Shown one piece after another: positions 1 through 8,859 of a stretch of 35,316 nt of DNA. A program made the position numbers and the translations under genes. This DNA comes from Planctomycetes bacterium GWC2_45_44. GTDB taxonomy: Bacteria > Planctomycetota > Phycisphaerae > Sedimentisphaerales > UBA12454. How positions within the stretch are numbered: position 1 is the first letter of the stretch; each line of letters opens with the position of its first letter. Where the stretch lies: the NCBI GenBank assembly GCA_001824555.1, contig MHXU01000179.1, positions 1-35,316 on the forward strand, written 5' to 3'. The notes under the pieces are model-generated. The model was given only the letters and a program-made list of their open reading frames with translations. It was not told the origin of the DNA and ran no database searches.

Positions 1-33
1 GTTTCGCTCATAATTATATCTCCGAATAACACT

Positions 34-705
34 ATGAGCCGATTATCAACTTTTCAAAGAACCTCGCAAGATGCAGTTGGCCGGAAAGTTACGTTTGATG
101 GTATAAAAGTCGTCGTTCAGGCGAACCCCTCAAGAATGTATTTTATCACCATTGAAGAGGCAAATAAAGTAATGGATGCTTGCCCAAATTTGCAATGGCG
201 CGCTATTTTTGCATTGTGCCGATACGGCGGTATGCGATGCCCATCCGAGCTTTTGACCCTCAAGTGGACAGATGTGAATTGGGAACGTGGACGCATCACC
301 GTACACAGCCCTAAGACTGAGCGTTATCAGGGCAAGGATATGAGGCAGATTCCGATTTTTCCGGAATTGCGCCCTTACTTACTGGAGGCATTTAATCAGG
401 CGCGTGACAAGTCGGGGTACGTCATAACATTATGCCGCAAGAAAAACACTAATCTGCGGACATGCTTCAAGCGAATAATCTGCAAGGCACAATTGAAACC
501 TTGGCCAAAGCTGTTTCAGAATTTACGCAGCAGCAGGGAGACAGAGTTGACGGAGAAATTCCCACTGCATGTCGTTTGCGTATGGCTTGGTAACAGTCAG
601 TTGGTGGCGGCCAAACATTACTTGCAGGTAACAGAAGATCATTTTAAAAGTGCGATCATCGAGAGTACAACGCCGAGTACCCCAAATCCTAAACATGTGG
701 CCTAA
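34..705 (+). CDS. Tyrosine recombinase/integrase, N-terminally incomplete (planctomycete-type); possibly a degraded gene
   Basis: Motifs CRYGGMRCPSELLTLKW (first catalytic Arg region), NLRSSRETEL and WLGNSQLVAAKHYLQVT. The frame is open to the window edge upstream of the ATG, and the N-terminal SAM-like domain is missing. Confidence 0.75.
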   Translation: MSRLSTFQRTSQDAVGRKVTFDGIKVVVQANPSRMYFITIEEANKVMDACPNLQWRAIFALCRYGGMRCPSELLTLKWTDVNWERGRITVHSPKTERYQGKDMRQIPIFPELRPYLLEAFNQARDKSGYVITLCRKKNTNLRTCFKRIICKAQLKPWPKLFQNLRSSRETELTEKFPLHVVCVWLGNSQLVAAKHYLQVTEDHFKSAIIESTTPSTPNPKHVA

Positions 706-799
706 CTCAAAATGTGATAAAAAATGAGTGTGGGAACCACCATCATTTGGATGGAATTTCATGGGCAAAAATGATATGTTTTTTCTATCAATATTGCAG

Positions 800-858
800 A
801 ATTTAATGCAGCAAAATATTGCACGTAACTGTATTGTGCGGAATATGCAAATAAATAA
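800..858. repeat. Imperfect direct repeat, copy 1
   Basis: atttaatgcagcaaaatattgcacgtaactgtattgtgcggaatatgcaaat aligns with 959-1011. Confidence 0.55.
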
Positions 859-958
859 ATTTCTCAACTCCACAGAATGCATAAATTTACGAGGCCGTGT
901 ACTTAAATGCGAATGCAACAGAGAGCAATATAAACTCTCTTTCATGGGCATTGCATGA

Positions 959-1011
959 AATTTGATGCAGCGAATCAGTGCACATATCTGTATCGTGATG
1001 CAAATCAAAAT
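959..1011. repeat. Imperfect direct repeat, copy 2
   Basis: aatttgatgcagcgaatcagtgcacatatctgtatcgtgatgcaaatcaaaa aligns with 800-858. Confidence 0.55.
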
Positions 1012-1341
1012 TAGCAAAACTTTCTTACTTCATACTTTACAAAACTATGCGTCGGCACATGACTGATTACGAAGATTTAAGCGTGCAAAGGCACCTTGTT
1101 GCCAGGATGCGAACAACAACTCCACTAACTCGCATATAGCGGCAGCGTTATGCCTATACTTTTTTTGAACGGCTGCATTATACACCAACGGCGTAGTGGC
1201 CATATCATCCAAAATTCCCGGTAAGAACAATTGTCGCTAATCAGATTTAACACAAGTCAAACTACGGCCAGCCCGGTAAACCTACCCAACTGCCACACCC
1301 AGTGCTATAAAAAAATCTGATTATCATACTCAATCAACTAT

Positions 1342-2739
1342 TCATTTGCATTTGACGGGACCGAAAACCGGCATAGAACGCCCGGCCTCGTCCACAATGT
1401 TGCAGTAGGGAATCAGGCCAAAGCCATAATGAAGCGACAGTGTTTGGGAAATTTGTGTCTGGTTTGTACGCAATATCGCACAACTGTCTACAAGGTCAAT
1501 ACGATAAATACACTCTAAAACTCTACCCTCTGAATCGACAAGGTAAAAACCCTGCGGTTTACCCGCGGCCTTAAGACAGCCGGCAACATTGGCGAAACGC
1601 ACCTCGATATCGATAGCACCCGAGAGCTTGTTATGAACTGTTCTAACAGATTGCAATTCGATAGGTTTATTGCCGAACTTTCGGCCACCGATAAGAACCG
1701 CCATCGCCTCGGCAAGCCTCCTGCCGAGCCTCTGCTGGTCGGCCCCGCTGATATGAATCGAATCATCGTAGGCAAGATCAATGGCAGGCACAACAGCCAG
1801 CCTTTCGATTACGCCTGGCAACTTTCGCTGCTGCTCCTGCACACTGTTCCAATTTTCAGCTATTTGGCGAACATTTGATTCAAATGACGGATAGTACACA
1901 CCCGCTATCTGCACCATTACAAACGGCAGCCTGGCATTCGCAAAATCCCGACGAATGGCCGCAACAAATTTTTTCATCCGGCCTGTGTATAGCTGTGAAA
2001 CACCGTCAAACCCCTCGGAACAGCCTTGATACCAAACTACCCCTGCAACGTTTGACCCATTTTTAACAAATCTTCGCAGCATCGCGCCATAGAGACTTGC
2101 GCTGCCTTTTTTCTTCATCGCCGGATCCCACTGGCTCATGCTCGTACCGCCATGCGCACAAGCGATAAGCCCCTGCGGTACATTTGTAAATTCGTGCATC
2201 TGTCGGCCAAAAGCAACACCATGACCTGTACCGACATGTTTTGCCCTTGTGCAGGGCTGGCCGCCGTTGATGTCTGTATGAACACTATCAATGGCAATAT
2301 CCAATTGATGTATTGGGTCTTTTGCCACAGCCCAGTGGTCATCCATATAAAACGCCCGCGTCTGCGAATGTGGCCTTGCGGCATCCTTAAGGTAGCCGAT
2401 GCCTTCCATATTGGACTGTCCTGCCAGTATCCACACATCGCCGACAAGGATATCATCAAACATCACATTGCCAAGGGCAGTGCCGTCAGGTTCGACAAGC
2501 CGCAGACTTATTGCGTATGGCCCCCCTACCGGTACACCCGTCAGCCACACGCAGAAGGCGCCATTGCCGACCTTTGCAATTGGCTTATAATTGAAACCTT
2601 GCAGCAAGCGTCCGCTCTTTGTAACGCGCATCTGCAAAATACCTGCCACAGCAGCTTTACCCCGGATGCATATCTGGCAAACATTCTTTGTGTTCCGCTG
2701 CAATACCTGATGACTCTGTAATCCCTGTAATATCTGCAT
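1342..2739 (-). CDS. Sialate O-acetylesterase-like SGNH/SASA carbohydrate esterase
   Basis: ILAGQSNMEG (GQSNM block), VVWYQGCSEG, late DDSIHISGADQQRLGRRLAEA (Asp/His block); VLQRNTK...IRGKA N-terminal motif of the family. Confidence 0.85.
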   Translation of the reverse strand: MQILQGLQSHQVLQRNTKNVCQICIRGKAAVAGILQMRVTKSGRLLQGFNYKPIAKVGNGAFCVWLTGVPVGGPYAISLRLVEPDGTALGNVMFDDILVGDVWILAGQSNMEGIGYLKDAARPHSQTRAFYMDDHWAVAKDPIHQLDIAIDSVHTDINGGQPCTRAKHVGTGHGVAFGRQMHEFTNVPQGLIACAHGGTSMSQWDPAMKKKGSASLYGAMLRRFVKNGSNVAGVVWYQGCSEGFDGVSQLYTGRMKKFVAAIRRDFANARLPFVMVQIAGVYYPSFESNVRQIAENWNSVQEQQRKLPGVIERLAVVPAIDLAYDDSIHISGADQQRLGRRLAEAMAVLIGGRKFGNKPIELQSVRTVHNKLSGAIDIEVRFANVAGCLKAAGKPQGFYLVDSEGRVLECIYRIDLVDSCAILRTNQTQISQTLSLHYGFGLIPYCNIVDEAGRSMPVFGPVKCK

Positions 2740-2854
2740 CTTTACGCTTTTAAATTGGCATTTCCATTAAATGTTTGGTTATGCAACCAACTATCGTCAT
2801 GACCGGTTTCCGTTAATTAATGTTTTCTATAGAGCACAATCTCAGATTTTATAA

Positions 2855-4123
2855 TTAGCCTACTCGCACTTCTCTAAGCGCCTTGAACATTGCCAGAACA
2901 TTCTCAATGGGCGTACCGCATTGTATATTATGAACCGCTGCGAAAATCAGACCATTTTCTTTTCCCAATACCTTTACCCTTTCCTTGACCTGCTCGTATA
3001 CCTCCTCAGGTCTGCCAAACGGCAATGTCTTTTGGGTATCCACCCCGCCTCCCCAGAACGTAATCTTCTTGCCGTACTTTGCAACAAGTTTCTCTGGCTC
3101 CATACCTGCAGCTGAACACTGCACGGGATTGAGTGCGTCAAATCCCGCCTCGATGAAATCACCAATCAGCGGTTCACATGCACCGCATGAATGCTTCATC
3201 GTCTTCCATTTTGTATTCCTGTGGATCCAGTCGTTGATCCTCTTGTGGAAAGGCTTGTAAAGCTCTCGATATGTTTCCAAACTGCAGAATAAGCCTTGCT
3301 GTGTCGCAAGGTCCGTTCCACAAATATATATTAACTGCACCTTCTCCCCCACCGCCTGGTACAGAAGCTCGATATTCTTTATCGCGATATCCGCCTGATA
3401 ATCGAACACGTTCAGAATATAATCCCGTCTGCTTACTGTGCTGATATACCATTCCTCTATATCGCGAATGCCTCTGGGATTCTTTAGAAAAGGTCCCGGC
3501 ACCAGGAACACATCACCGAATCCTGTCCCGCCAAAAACCGTCGCTATAGCTTTGTTGGTCCTCGCATAAAGCTCGTCTGCATTCCGCTGCCATATTTTTA
3601 ATGTTTCATCCGTGAGCAGTGTAAACTCCTCGCAGTTGTCCCTGTAGTCAAGCTTATCTTCCTCGATCGGCTTTTGCCTGATGATCGAATCAAAGTAGAA
3701 TCCGTCTCTTGGCATTCTCATGCTGGGCGAATAATTCCTATCTCCGCATGCCCACTGGTAAATGCTCCCATCCTCTGCCGTGGCAGTATTGAAAAGCTCC
3801 GGCACAAGCACATCCGTCCCATCGAAAGTCCGCCATGGTTTCCAGTTCTCCTGTGGAAATCCCATCACGTTCGTCGGTCCATCTAACGAGACTATATCCG
3901 TCTCTAGCATCGCCGCTAAATCCTCGCCAACCTCTCCCAGCATCTGTGCCGGCTCTGATACCTTGACTCTCAAACCACCAAGCCCAAGCCTCTCCCGCAG
4001 TTTACTCACGATACTCACATGTGCCCCAGTCAAAACTGTCCCCCCAAAATCAACCGGTACCCTATCACACGCCCGCCTCTCCAATGCCGCCAATACTCGT
4101 TCTCTTGAATGTCGAGTAAACAT
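2855..4123 (-). CDS. Uroporphyrinogen decarboxylase (URO-D/MtaA-like) superfamily protein
   Basis: RERVLAALERRACDRVPVDFGGT N-terminus; MKHSCGACEPLIGDFIEAGFDALNPVQ; FWGGGVDTQKTLPFG; HNIQCGTPIENVLAMFKA. Confidence 0.85.
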   Translation of the reverse strand: MFTRHSRERVLAALERRACDRVPVDFGGTVLTGAHVSIVSKLRERLGLGGLRVKVSEPAQMLGEVGEDLAAMLETDIVSLDGPTNVMGFPQENWKPWRTFDGTDVLVPELFNTATAEDGSIYQWACGDRNYSPSMRMPRDGFYFDSIIRQKPIEEDKLDYRDNCEEFTLLTDETLKIWQRNADELYARTNKAIATVFGGTGFGDVFLVPGPFLKNPRGIRDIEEWYISTVSRRDYILNVFDYQADIAIKNIELLYQAVGEKVQLIYICGTDLATQQGLFCSLETYRELYKPFHKRINDWIHRNTKWKTMKHSCGACEPLIGDFIEAGFDALNPVQCSAAGMEPEKLVAKYGKKITFWGGGVDTQKTLPFGRPEEVYEQVKERVKVLGKENGLIFAAVHNIQCGTPIENVLAMFKALREVRVG

Positions 4124-4193
4124 AATATCGTCCTTTCTTTGGATTTAATTTGTTTTTTCTGTTTCTCTTGCCTTTCGGTATCAAGAGTGCACA

Positions 4194-4469
4194 CTATTTA
4201 ACCATGTGAAGAATTTCAATATCCCTTACAGAATTGAATTTATAGATTTCCTCACACTCAGTGAAATTTTTATCCCAATAGCCGAGTTTCTCCCCTATTT
4301 GCTTATCTATCGGCGTACCGTCTGCCCAGTTGTGTGCCTGTTCGAATGTAAGATGTCCCTCGTGATGCCATTTTTCAAGGGTCTCCATCCAAAAAACAAA
4401 ATGAACTATCGGCAACCTGTCATATTGCTTATAATTCAATACTGCCATTGCCAATTGTTTGTTATTCAT
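4194..4469 (-). pseudogene. N-terminal fragment of a URO-D superfamily gene
   Basis: MNNKQLAMAVLNYKQYDRLPIVHFVFWMETLEKW resembles the N-terminus of URO-D-like proteins, but the ORF stops after 91 aa and only ~70 nt separate it from the next gene. Confidence 0.65.
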
Positions 4470-4695
4470 AATTTCTAAATTCCATTCTCAAAAAAATATA
4501 CTTTATAGTGGGTTGACTATCGTCTGACATCAACTATAAATTCCCGGTAAGAATTTCACAACATCAGAAAACCGCGTTTTTGATACTAAAAACAGACCAT
4601 CTGATAGGTTATGAACTGGCTTATAGTACGCCATGGCCTAATTTGTGCAGTGATGAATGTTTTCCAGTAAGCCAAGGCATCTCTCGATATCCTTT

Positions 4696-5787
4696 TCAAA
4701 AAGAATAAAAGGAATCATCCTTCTGCAGCGGCAACTGTACAGGCACATTGATGGCCACGGATTTATACAATGCGCGAGCTAGTTCTACTTGAGAACGAAA
4801 TGATTCGCATGGAAATAGCGGCTCCTTACCAGCTTTGATCGCATCTATCCAATCTCGTAATTGACTAGCCCAACCGTCACATGGCCCGGAGCTTTCTAAC
4901 GAAAGCTTCTCGTTAAGTTCATATGTAAAATCCTCATTATCCGATTTCACCGACCATTCGGGTATAACAGTTAAAACGGCCTTTGTTGCCAGGATTTCGA
5001 TTTGATAGAAGGGGGAGCGTAGCACTCCAGGTGGCGCTAAACCCATGAGAAACATCTGGCCGATAGCGCCATTGGAAAAATTTAAAGTTGCCGAGGCACA
5101 GTCTTCGACTTCGCTCCCATGACTAAAGGACTCCATTTTACCATAAACTTCATGTACGTCACCCATCAACCAGAGAAAAGTATCAATGGCATAGCGACCG
5201 GCATGAAATAATATTCCCCCGCCAGAACCTTGCTTGCTTAGTCTCCAATGGACATGAGCTATGTGATCTTCCGGTCTCAGCCCACTAGGTGCTATAAAAT
5301 CCATTTTCGCCATGAGAACTTTTCCAAGCAGCCCATCGCTCAATGTTTTTTTAGCCATGTAAACATTTTTATTGAATCGATTTGTATGCTGAACTGTAAA
5401 CCTGATTCTTTGTGATCGCGCTGTTGCAATCATTGCATCGCACTGTTCAAGATCCACCGCCATAGGGCCTTCACAGAATACATGTTTACCCGCTTTCGCC
5501 GCAGCTATCATGGGCTGAGCATGCGCAGGCGGAGGAGTGCACACAGTGACAGCATCAATAGCGGGAAAACGTACCATTTCATGATAATCCGTATAGATAG
5601 CAATCTTCTCAGGTCTCTGCTTTTTACCATGTTCGTGAATCAACTCGACACTTTTTAGAGCATTCTCTTTATTTCTGCTACACACAGCCACCAGACGAAC
5701 ATCCGGAAACTTACACAATTCCCGTATATGATACGAGGAAAACTGACCACAACCTATAATGCCTACATTGACTGATTCCATTGACAT
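4696..5787 (-). CDS. Gfo/Idh/MocA family oxidoreductase (atypical active site)
   Basis: VNVGIIGCGQFSSYHI Rossmann motif; CTPPPAHAQPMIAAAKAGKHVFCEGPMA; GGGILFHAGRYAIDTFLWLMGDV. Confidence 0.88.
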   Translation of the reverse strand: MSMESVNVGIIGCGQFSSYHIRELCKFPDVRLVAVCSRNKENALKSVELIHEHGKKQRPEKIAIYTDYHEMVRFPAIDAVTVCTPPPAHAQPMIAAAKAGKHVFCEGPMAVDLEQCDAMIATARSQRIRFTVQHTNRFNKNVYMAKKTLSDGLLGKVLMAKMDFIAPSGLRPEDHIAHVHWRLSKQGSGGGILFHAGRYAIDTFLWLMGDVHEVYGKMESFSHGSEVEDCASATLNFSNGAIGQMFLMGLAPPGVLRSPFYQIEILATKAVLTVIPEWSVKSDNEDFTYELNEKLSLESSGPCDGWASQLRDWIDAIKAGKEPLFPCESFRSQVELARALYKSVAINVPVQLPLQKDDSFYSF

Positions 5788-5924
5788 ACTCCTATATGTA
5801 ACTGGTTTTGCGGAATACTATCAAAATCTTATTTTTTTGCACGGATTTACTTGGGAAATCCAGGACAACAGGATATCGTATAAAGGGTATACGGCAATTC
5901 GCTGGGATCAGTAATTTCTCGCGA

Positions 5925-7268
5925 TCAACCAATCGCAGGTATGTTTTTGGGTACGCTTGAAATTTCTGCCTCAATCGACTGCAGTGCCTTCTTTCTCATT
6001 CGACTTACAAAAATCAGCATTGGAATTCCTACTGCTCCGATTGCAATCCCGAACGGCATGGCTATAGCATAATTGCCGCCCGTAATATCTATCAATTTCC
6101 CACAAACTAACTGCATAGTCGCGCTGAAAGCTGCCATAAACATCCCGTTACAGGCACTGAAAGAGGCCAGTATTTCTCGGTTAACACCTTCAACCAGGAA
6201 TATAAGCAGGGCCGTATATATCATCAGTCCCCCAGTTGACATAAAAACCACACTGACGCTTAATTGCGTTGCGGTATGGGCTGGATACCCTATTACAGTG
6301 GCTATAACACACGCAGCATAGCCGATGAATACGGTTTTGAGGGCGCCGAGTTTATCGGTGAGCCACCCAGCTGGAAAAGATATTGCCAACTGCGCAGCCA
6401 TCATCCATGACATGACCCAGCCGATCTGTGTCGAATTCAAATGAACACTGTTTTTAGCATGCAGGACGATAAAAATCGGAATAGTGATTGTAGAACATAT
6501 CCCCATTCCGAAACCGGTAAACAACAGCCAGTTCTTTTTATCATTGAAACCAATTTTGAGTTGTCTTATTATACTGAATTTAGGTGGATCTTTGATCCTT
6601 ATCGGCGGTTCTTTCAGGAAGAATATTGTTGTCAGTGTCAGCCCGCCAAGCATCGCTGCGGCAAGGTAGAAAACCGGCTTTTCACCCCAAACATCCACAA
6701 GGCGCATCAGTACCACGTTGGACAGCCATAGTCCAAGCGCTCCTCCGGCCATCTGCAGCGCCCACATCCTGCCCCAGTACCGTTTAGGCGCAATATCATA
6801 CGATAAAAAAGGATATGTTTGCTCTTTGAAATTCAGAAAGAATCGATAAACGGCAAATGCGATTACGCAGGTCACAATAGTATGAGTATGAGGAAAATAT
6901 GCGAGAGCCACACAAACTGGAGGTATAGATAAAAGCAGGAAAGGCAAACGTCTTCCCCACTTTAGTTGGCAATTGTCGCTTCGAAATGCGATATAAATCA
7001 TCAACACCGAAATGATCCAGCCATTTATGGACCACCCCAGTGCTATCTGGGTGGCGTTCATTCCGATCTTGTCCATGTGAATAGGTATAAGATTGGATGC
7101 CACTCCCAGTCCCATCCCCATCCCAAACGTGCCAAATAAGAGCCAACAGGCATTGCGTATCAGCAGCTTGCTATCTCCATAATAAGCGACCACTTCAGTG
7201 CTTAATTGTACTTTTTCATCATTTCCCAAACTCATTTGCCACCCCAATTCACTGCCAAAAAAGACCAC
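5925..7268 (-). CDS. MFS transporter (possibly GPH-type sugar transporter); start may be the internal Met at about 7235
   Basis: Around 12 hydrophobic segments; MFS loop motif FPAGWLTDKLGALKTVFIGY. The 5' end overlaps the transposase remnant; MSLGNDEK is an alternative start. Confidence 0.82.
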   Translation of the reverse strand: MVFFGSELGWQMSLGNDEKVQLSTEVVAYYGDSKLLIRNACWLLFGTFGMGMGLGVASNLIPIHMDKIGMNATQIALGWSINGWIISVLMIYIAFRSDNCQLKWGRRLPFLLLSIPPVCVALAYFPHTHTIVTCVIAFAVYRFFLNFKEQTYPFLSYDIAPKRYWGRMWALQMAGGALGLWLSNVVLMRLVDVWGEKPVFYLAAAMLGGLTLTTIFFLKEPPIRIKDPPKFSIIRQLKIGFNDKKNWLLFTGFGMGICSTITIPIFIVLHAKNSVHLNSTQIGWVMSWMMAAQLAISFPAGWLTDKLGALKTVFIGYAACVIATVIGYPAHTATQLSVSVVFMSTGGLMIYTALLIFLVEGVNREILASFSACNGMFMAAFSATMQLVCGKLIDITGGNYAIAMPFGIAIGAVGIPMLIFVSRMRKKALQSIEAEISSVPKNIPAIG

Positions 7269-7522
7269 TTTCGGCAGACAACTTCCAATCCTTGGGCCGT
7301 TACTATTTTAAACCTTTTCACAATGGGCACCGCTTTCAATAAACTAAAACTCATTTTCCAGTTATACACTATCGCATACAAACCCAAATCGAATCCGTTA
7401 CAACTTAACCCTCGATAACAAGTTCTTTTATAGCCGACATTTTTTATCCAGGCAAATAGATGTTCAACCACTGCCCGAACGCCTGCCACAAGATGGTTCT
7501 CAAACTCTTTCATTTTAAACAC
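7232..7522 (-). mobile_element. Remnant of an IS5-like transposase (C-terminal part only)
   Basis: HLVAGVRAVVEHLFAWIKNVGYKRTCYRGLSCNGFDLGLYAIVYNWKMSFSLL matches the C-terminus of IS5-type DDE transposases. An in-frame stop lies just upstream of the first ATG and no DDE domain is present. Confidence 0.65.
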
Positions 7523-7548
7523 CTATCCATAAAAACTATCCCAAACAT

Positions 7549-8805
7549 CTAAATATCATCCCTCAATCGCGAACAATGTTGTTTATACTGTTTAGCGAAA
7601 TATGCCCAATTTTCCCATGGAATAGGCGGAATACTATGATCCAACATAGGCCAATAGCGTCCTTTCTTATAAGCAGTAATAAAACGCCGTTCAAGTTCCT
7701 CGTCGATTTCAACCGGACCTTGACTAAGTACTCTCTTGTCTATGCCGCCGAATAAAAATAACTCAGGGAAAGCTTCACGACATTTAGCGGCATCCATGCC
7801 AGATTGAACCTCTAAAGGAAGAAACATATTAACGCCGCATTTTAATAATTCAGGAATAAGTGTCATCGCATTCCCATCAGAATCAACACTAAGAACAGAA
7901 ACACCATTCTGTTTAAAAAAGCCAATAAGCTCGGTATAAATAGGTGATAAAAACTCCTTGAAAATATCAGGGGAAATAAGGGGACCAACTTTATAACACA
8001 TGTCTTCAAAAAAATGAACACGCCTAACCACACTGCCATATTTGGCAAAAAAAGATCCCCACAGTGTCACCCAAAATTTTAGCATGTCTGAAAGTATTAT
8101 ACGGATTAACTCTGGATTATCATAAAACATATACATCAAAGGTTCGGCCCCTATCAAATGCCGCAACATCCCATAAGTCCCCAAGAAAGGGCAATTACCG
8201 ACTTCGCCCTTCTCAAGTATTTGAACGGTATTTTTGTCAATTCTTTTCAATTTTTCTCGCCATTCCGAGGACAATCGCTTTTCCATATTTGGACAAAAAC
8301 GCTGTTCGTATATTATCTTCCAAGAATGTATGTCTTTTACAGGATGTTTGAGCCAATGAGACATGCTGTTTGCCATTCCAGCATTTTCAAAATGGCCTTT
8401 AGTTTTTTTGAAATCGTCCAATAGTGCCTTTTGTACTACACCCGTATCATCTTGAAAGACAACGTAATTATCATCTTGTTCAAAAATTTCTACGTCAAAC
8501 GCCGGGGCCAAACCTAAAAATATTGGACATGAATAATCTGCCATCAATTGTGCATCTAAGCCTACTTTATCACACGGATCTTGTCCGAAAGCTAAATGTC
8601 CTTCTTTCTCCCATATCTCGATTGTTTTCGACCAAAAACCGGGGCGACACGCCGGAATAGCACATGGCAAATCCCCATTAAACCACGAATGATAAAATTC
8701 AGAATCAAATCGTGCTTCTCTTTTATTATTATGGCTAATAAGGCTCATCTGTTTTTTGTTATCCTTCATATTCATTCTTTCGTTACCCTTCATACTCATT
8801 GTCAC
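7549..8805 (-). CDS. URO-D superfamily protein lacking the HxC metal motif
   Basis: FNGDLPCAIPACRPGFWSKTIEIWEKEGHL; VLSVDSDGNAMTLIPELLKCGVNMFLPLEVQSGMD; LFGGIDKRVL; YWPMLDHSIPPIPWENW. Confidence 0.78.
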   Translation of the reverse strand: MTMSMKGNERMNMKDNKKQMSLISHNNKREARFDSEFYHSWFNGDLPCAIPACRPGFWSKTIEIWEKEGHLAFGQDPCDKVGLDAQLMADYSCPIFLGLAPAFDVEIFEQDDNYVVFQDDTGVVQKALLDDFKKTKGHFENAGMANSMSHWLKHPVKDIHSWKIIYEQRFCPNMEKRLSSEWREKLKRIDKNTVQILEKGEVGNCPFLGTYGMLRHLIGAEPLMYMFYDNPELIRIILSDMLKFWVTLWGSFFAKYGSVVRRVHFFEDMCYKVGPLISPDIFKEFLSPIYTELIGFFKQNGVSVLSVDSDGNAMTLIPELLKCGVNMFLPLEVQSGMDAAKCREAFPELFLFGGIDKRVLSQGPVEIDEELERRFITAYKKGRYWPMLDHSIPPIPWENWAYFAKQYKQHCSRLRDDI

Positions 8806-8859
8806 TAATATTTTTTAATGCAATATTGATTAGCTATTCACAAACATTTGCATCAGAAC

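Noticed and set aside
523-1017. 164-aa ORF on the - strand
   Set aside because: Antisense to the integrase and extends into the repeat region; low-complexity Cys/Ile-rich sequence with no recognisable family.
1045-1230. 61-aa ORF on the - strand
   Set aside because: No family recognised, short, and in a decayed intergenic stretch; possibly a gene remnant but not supportable.
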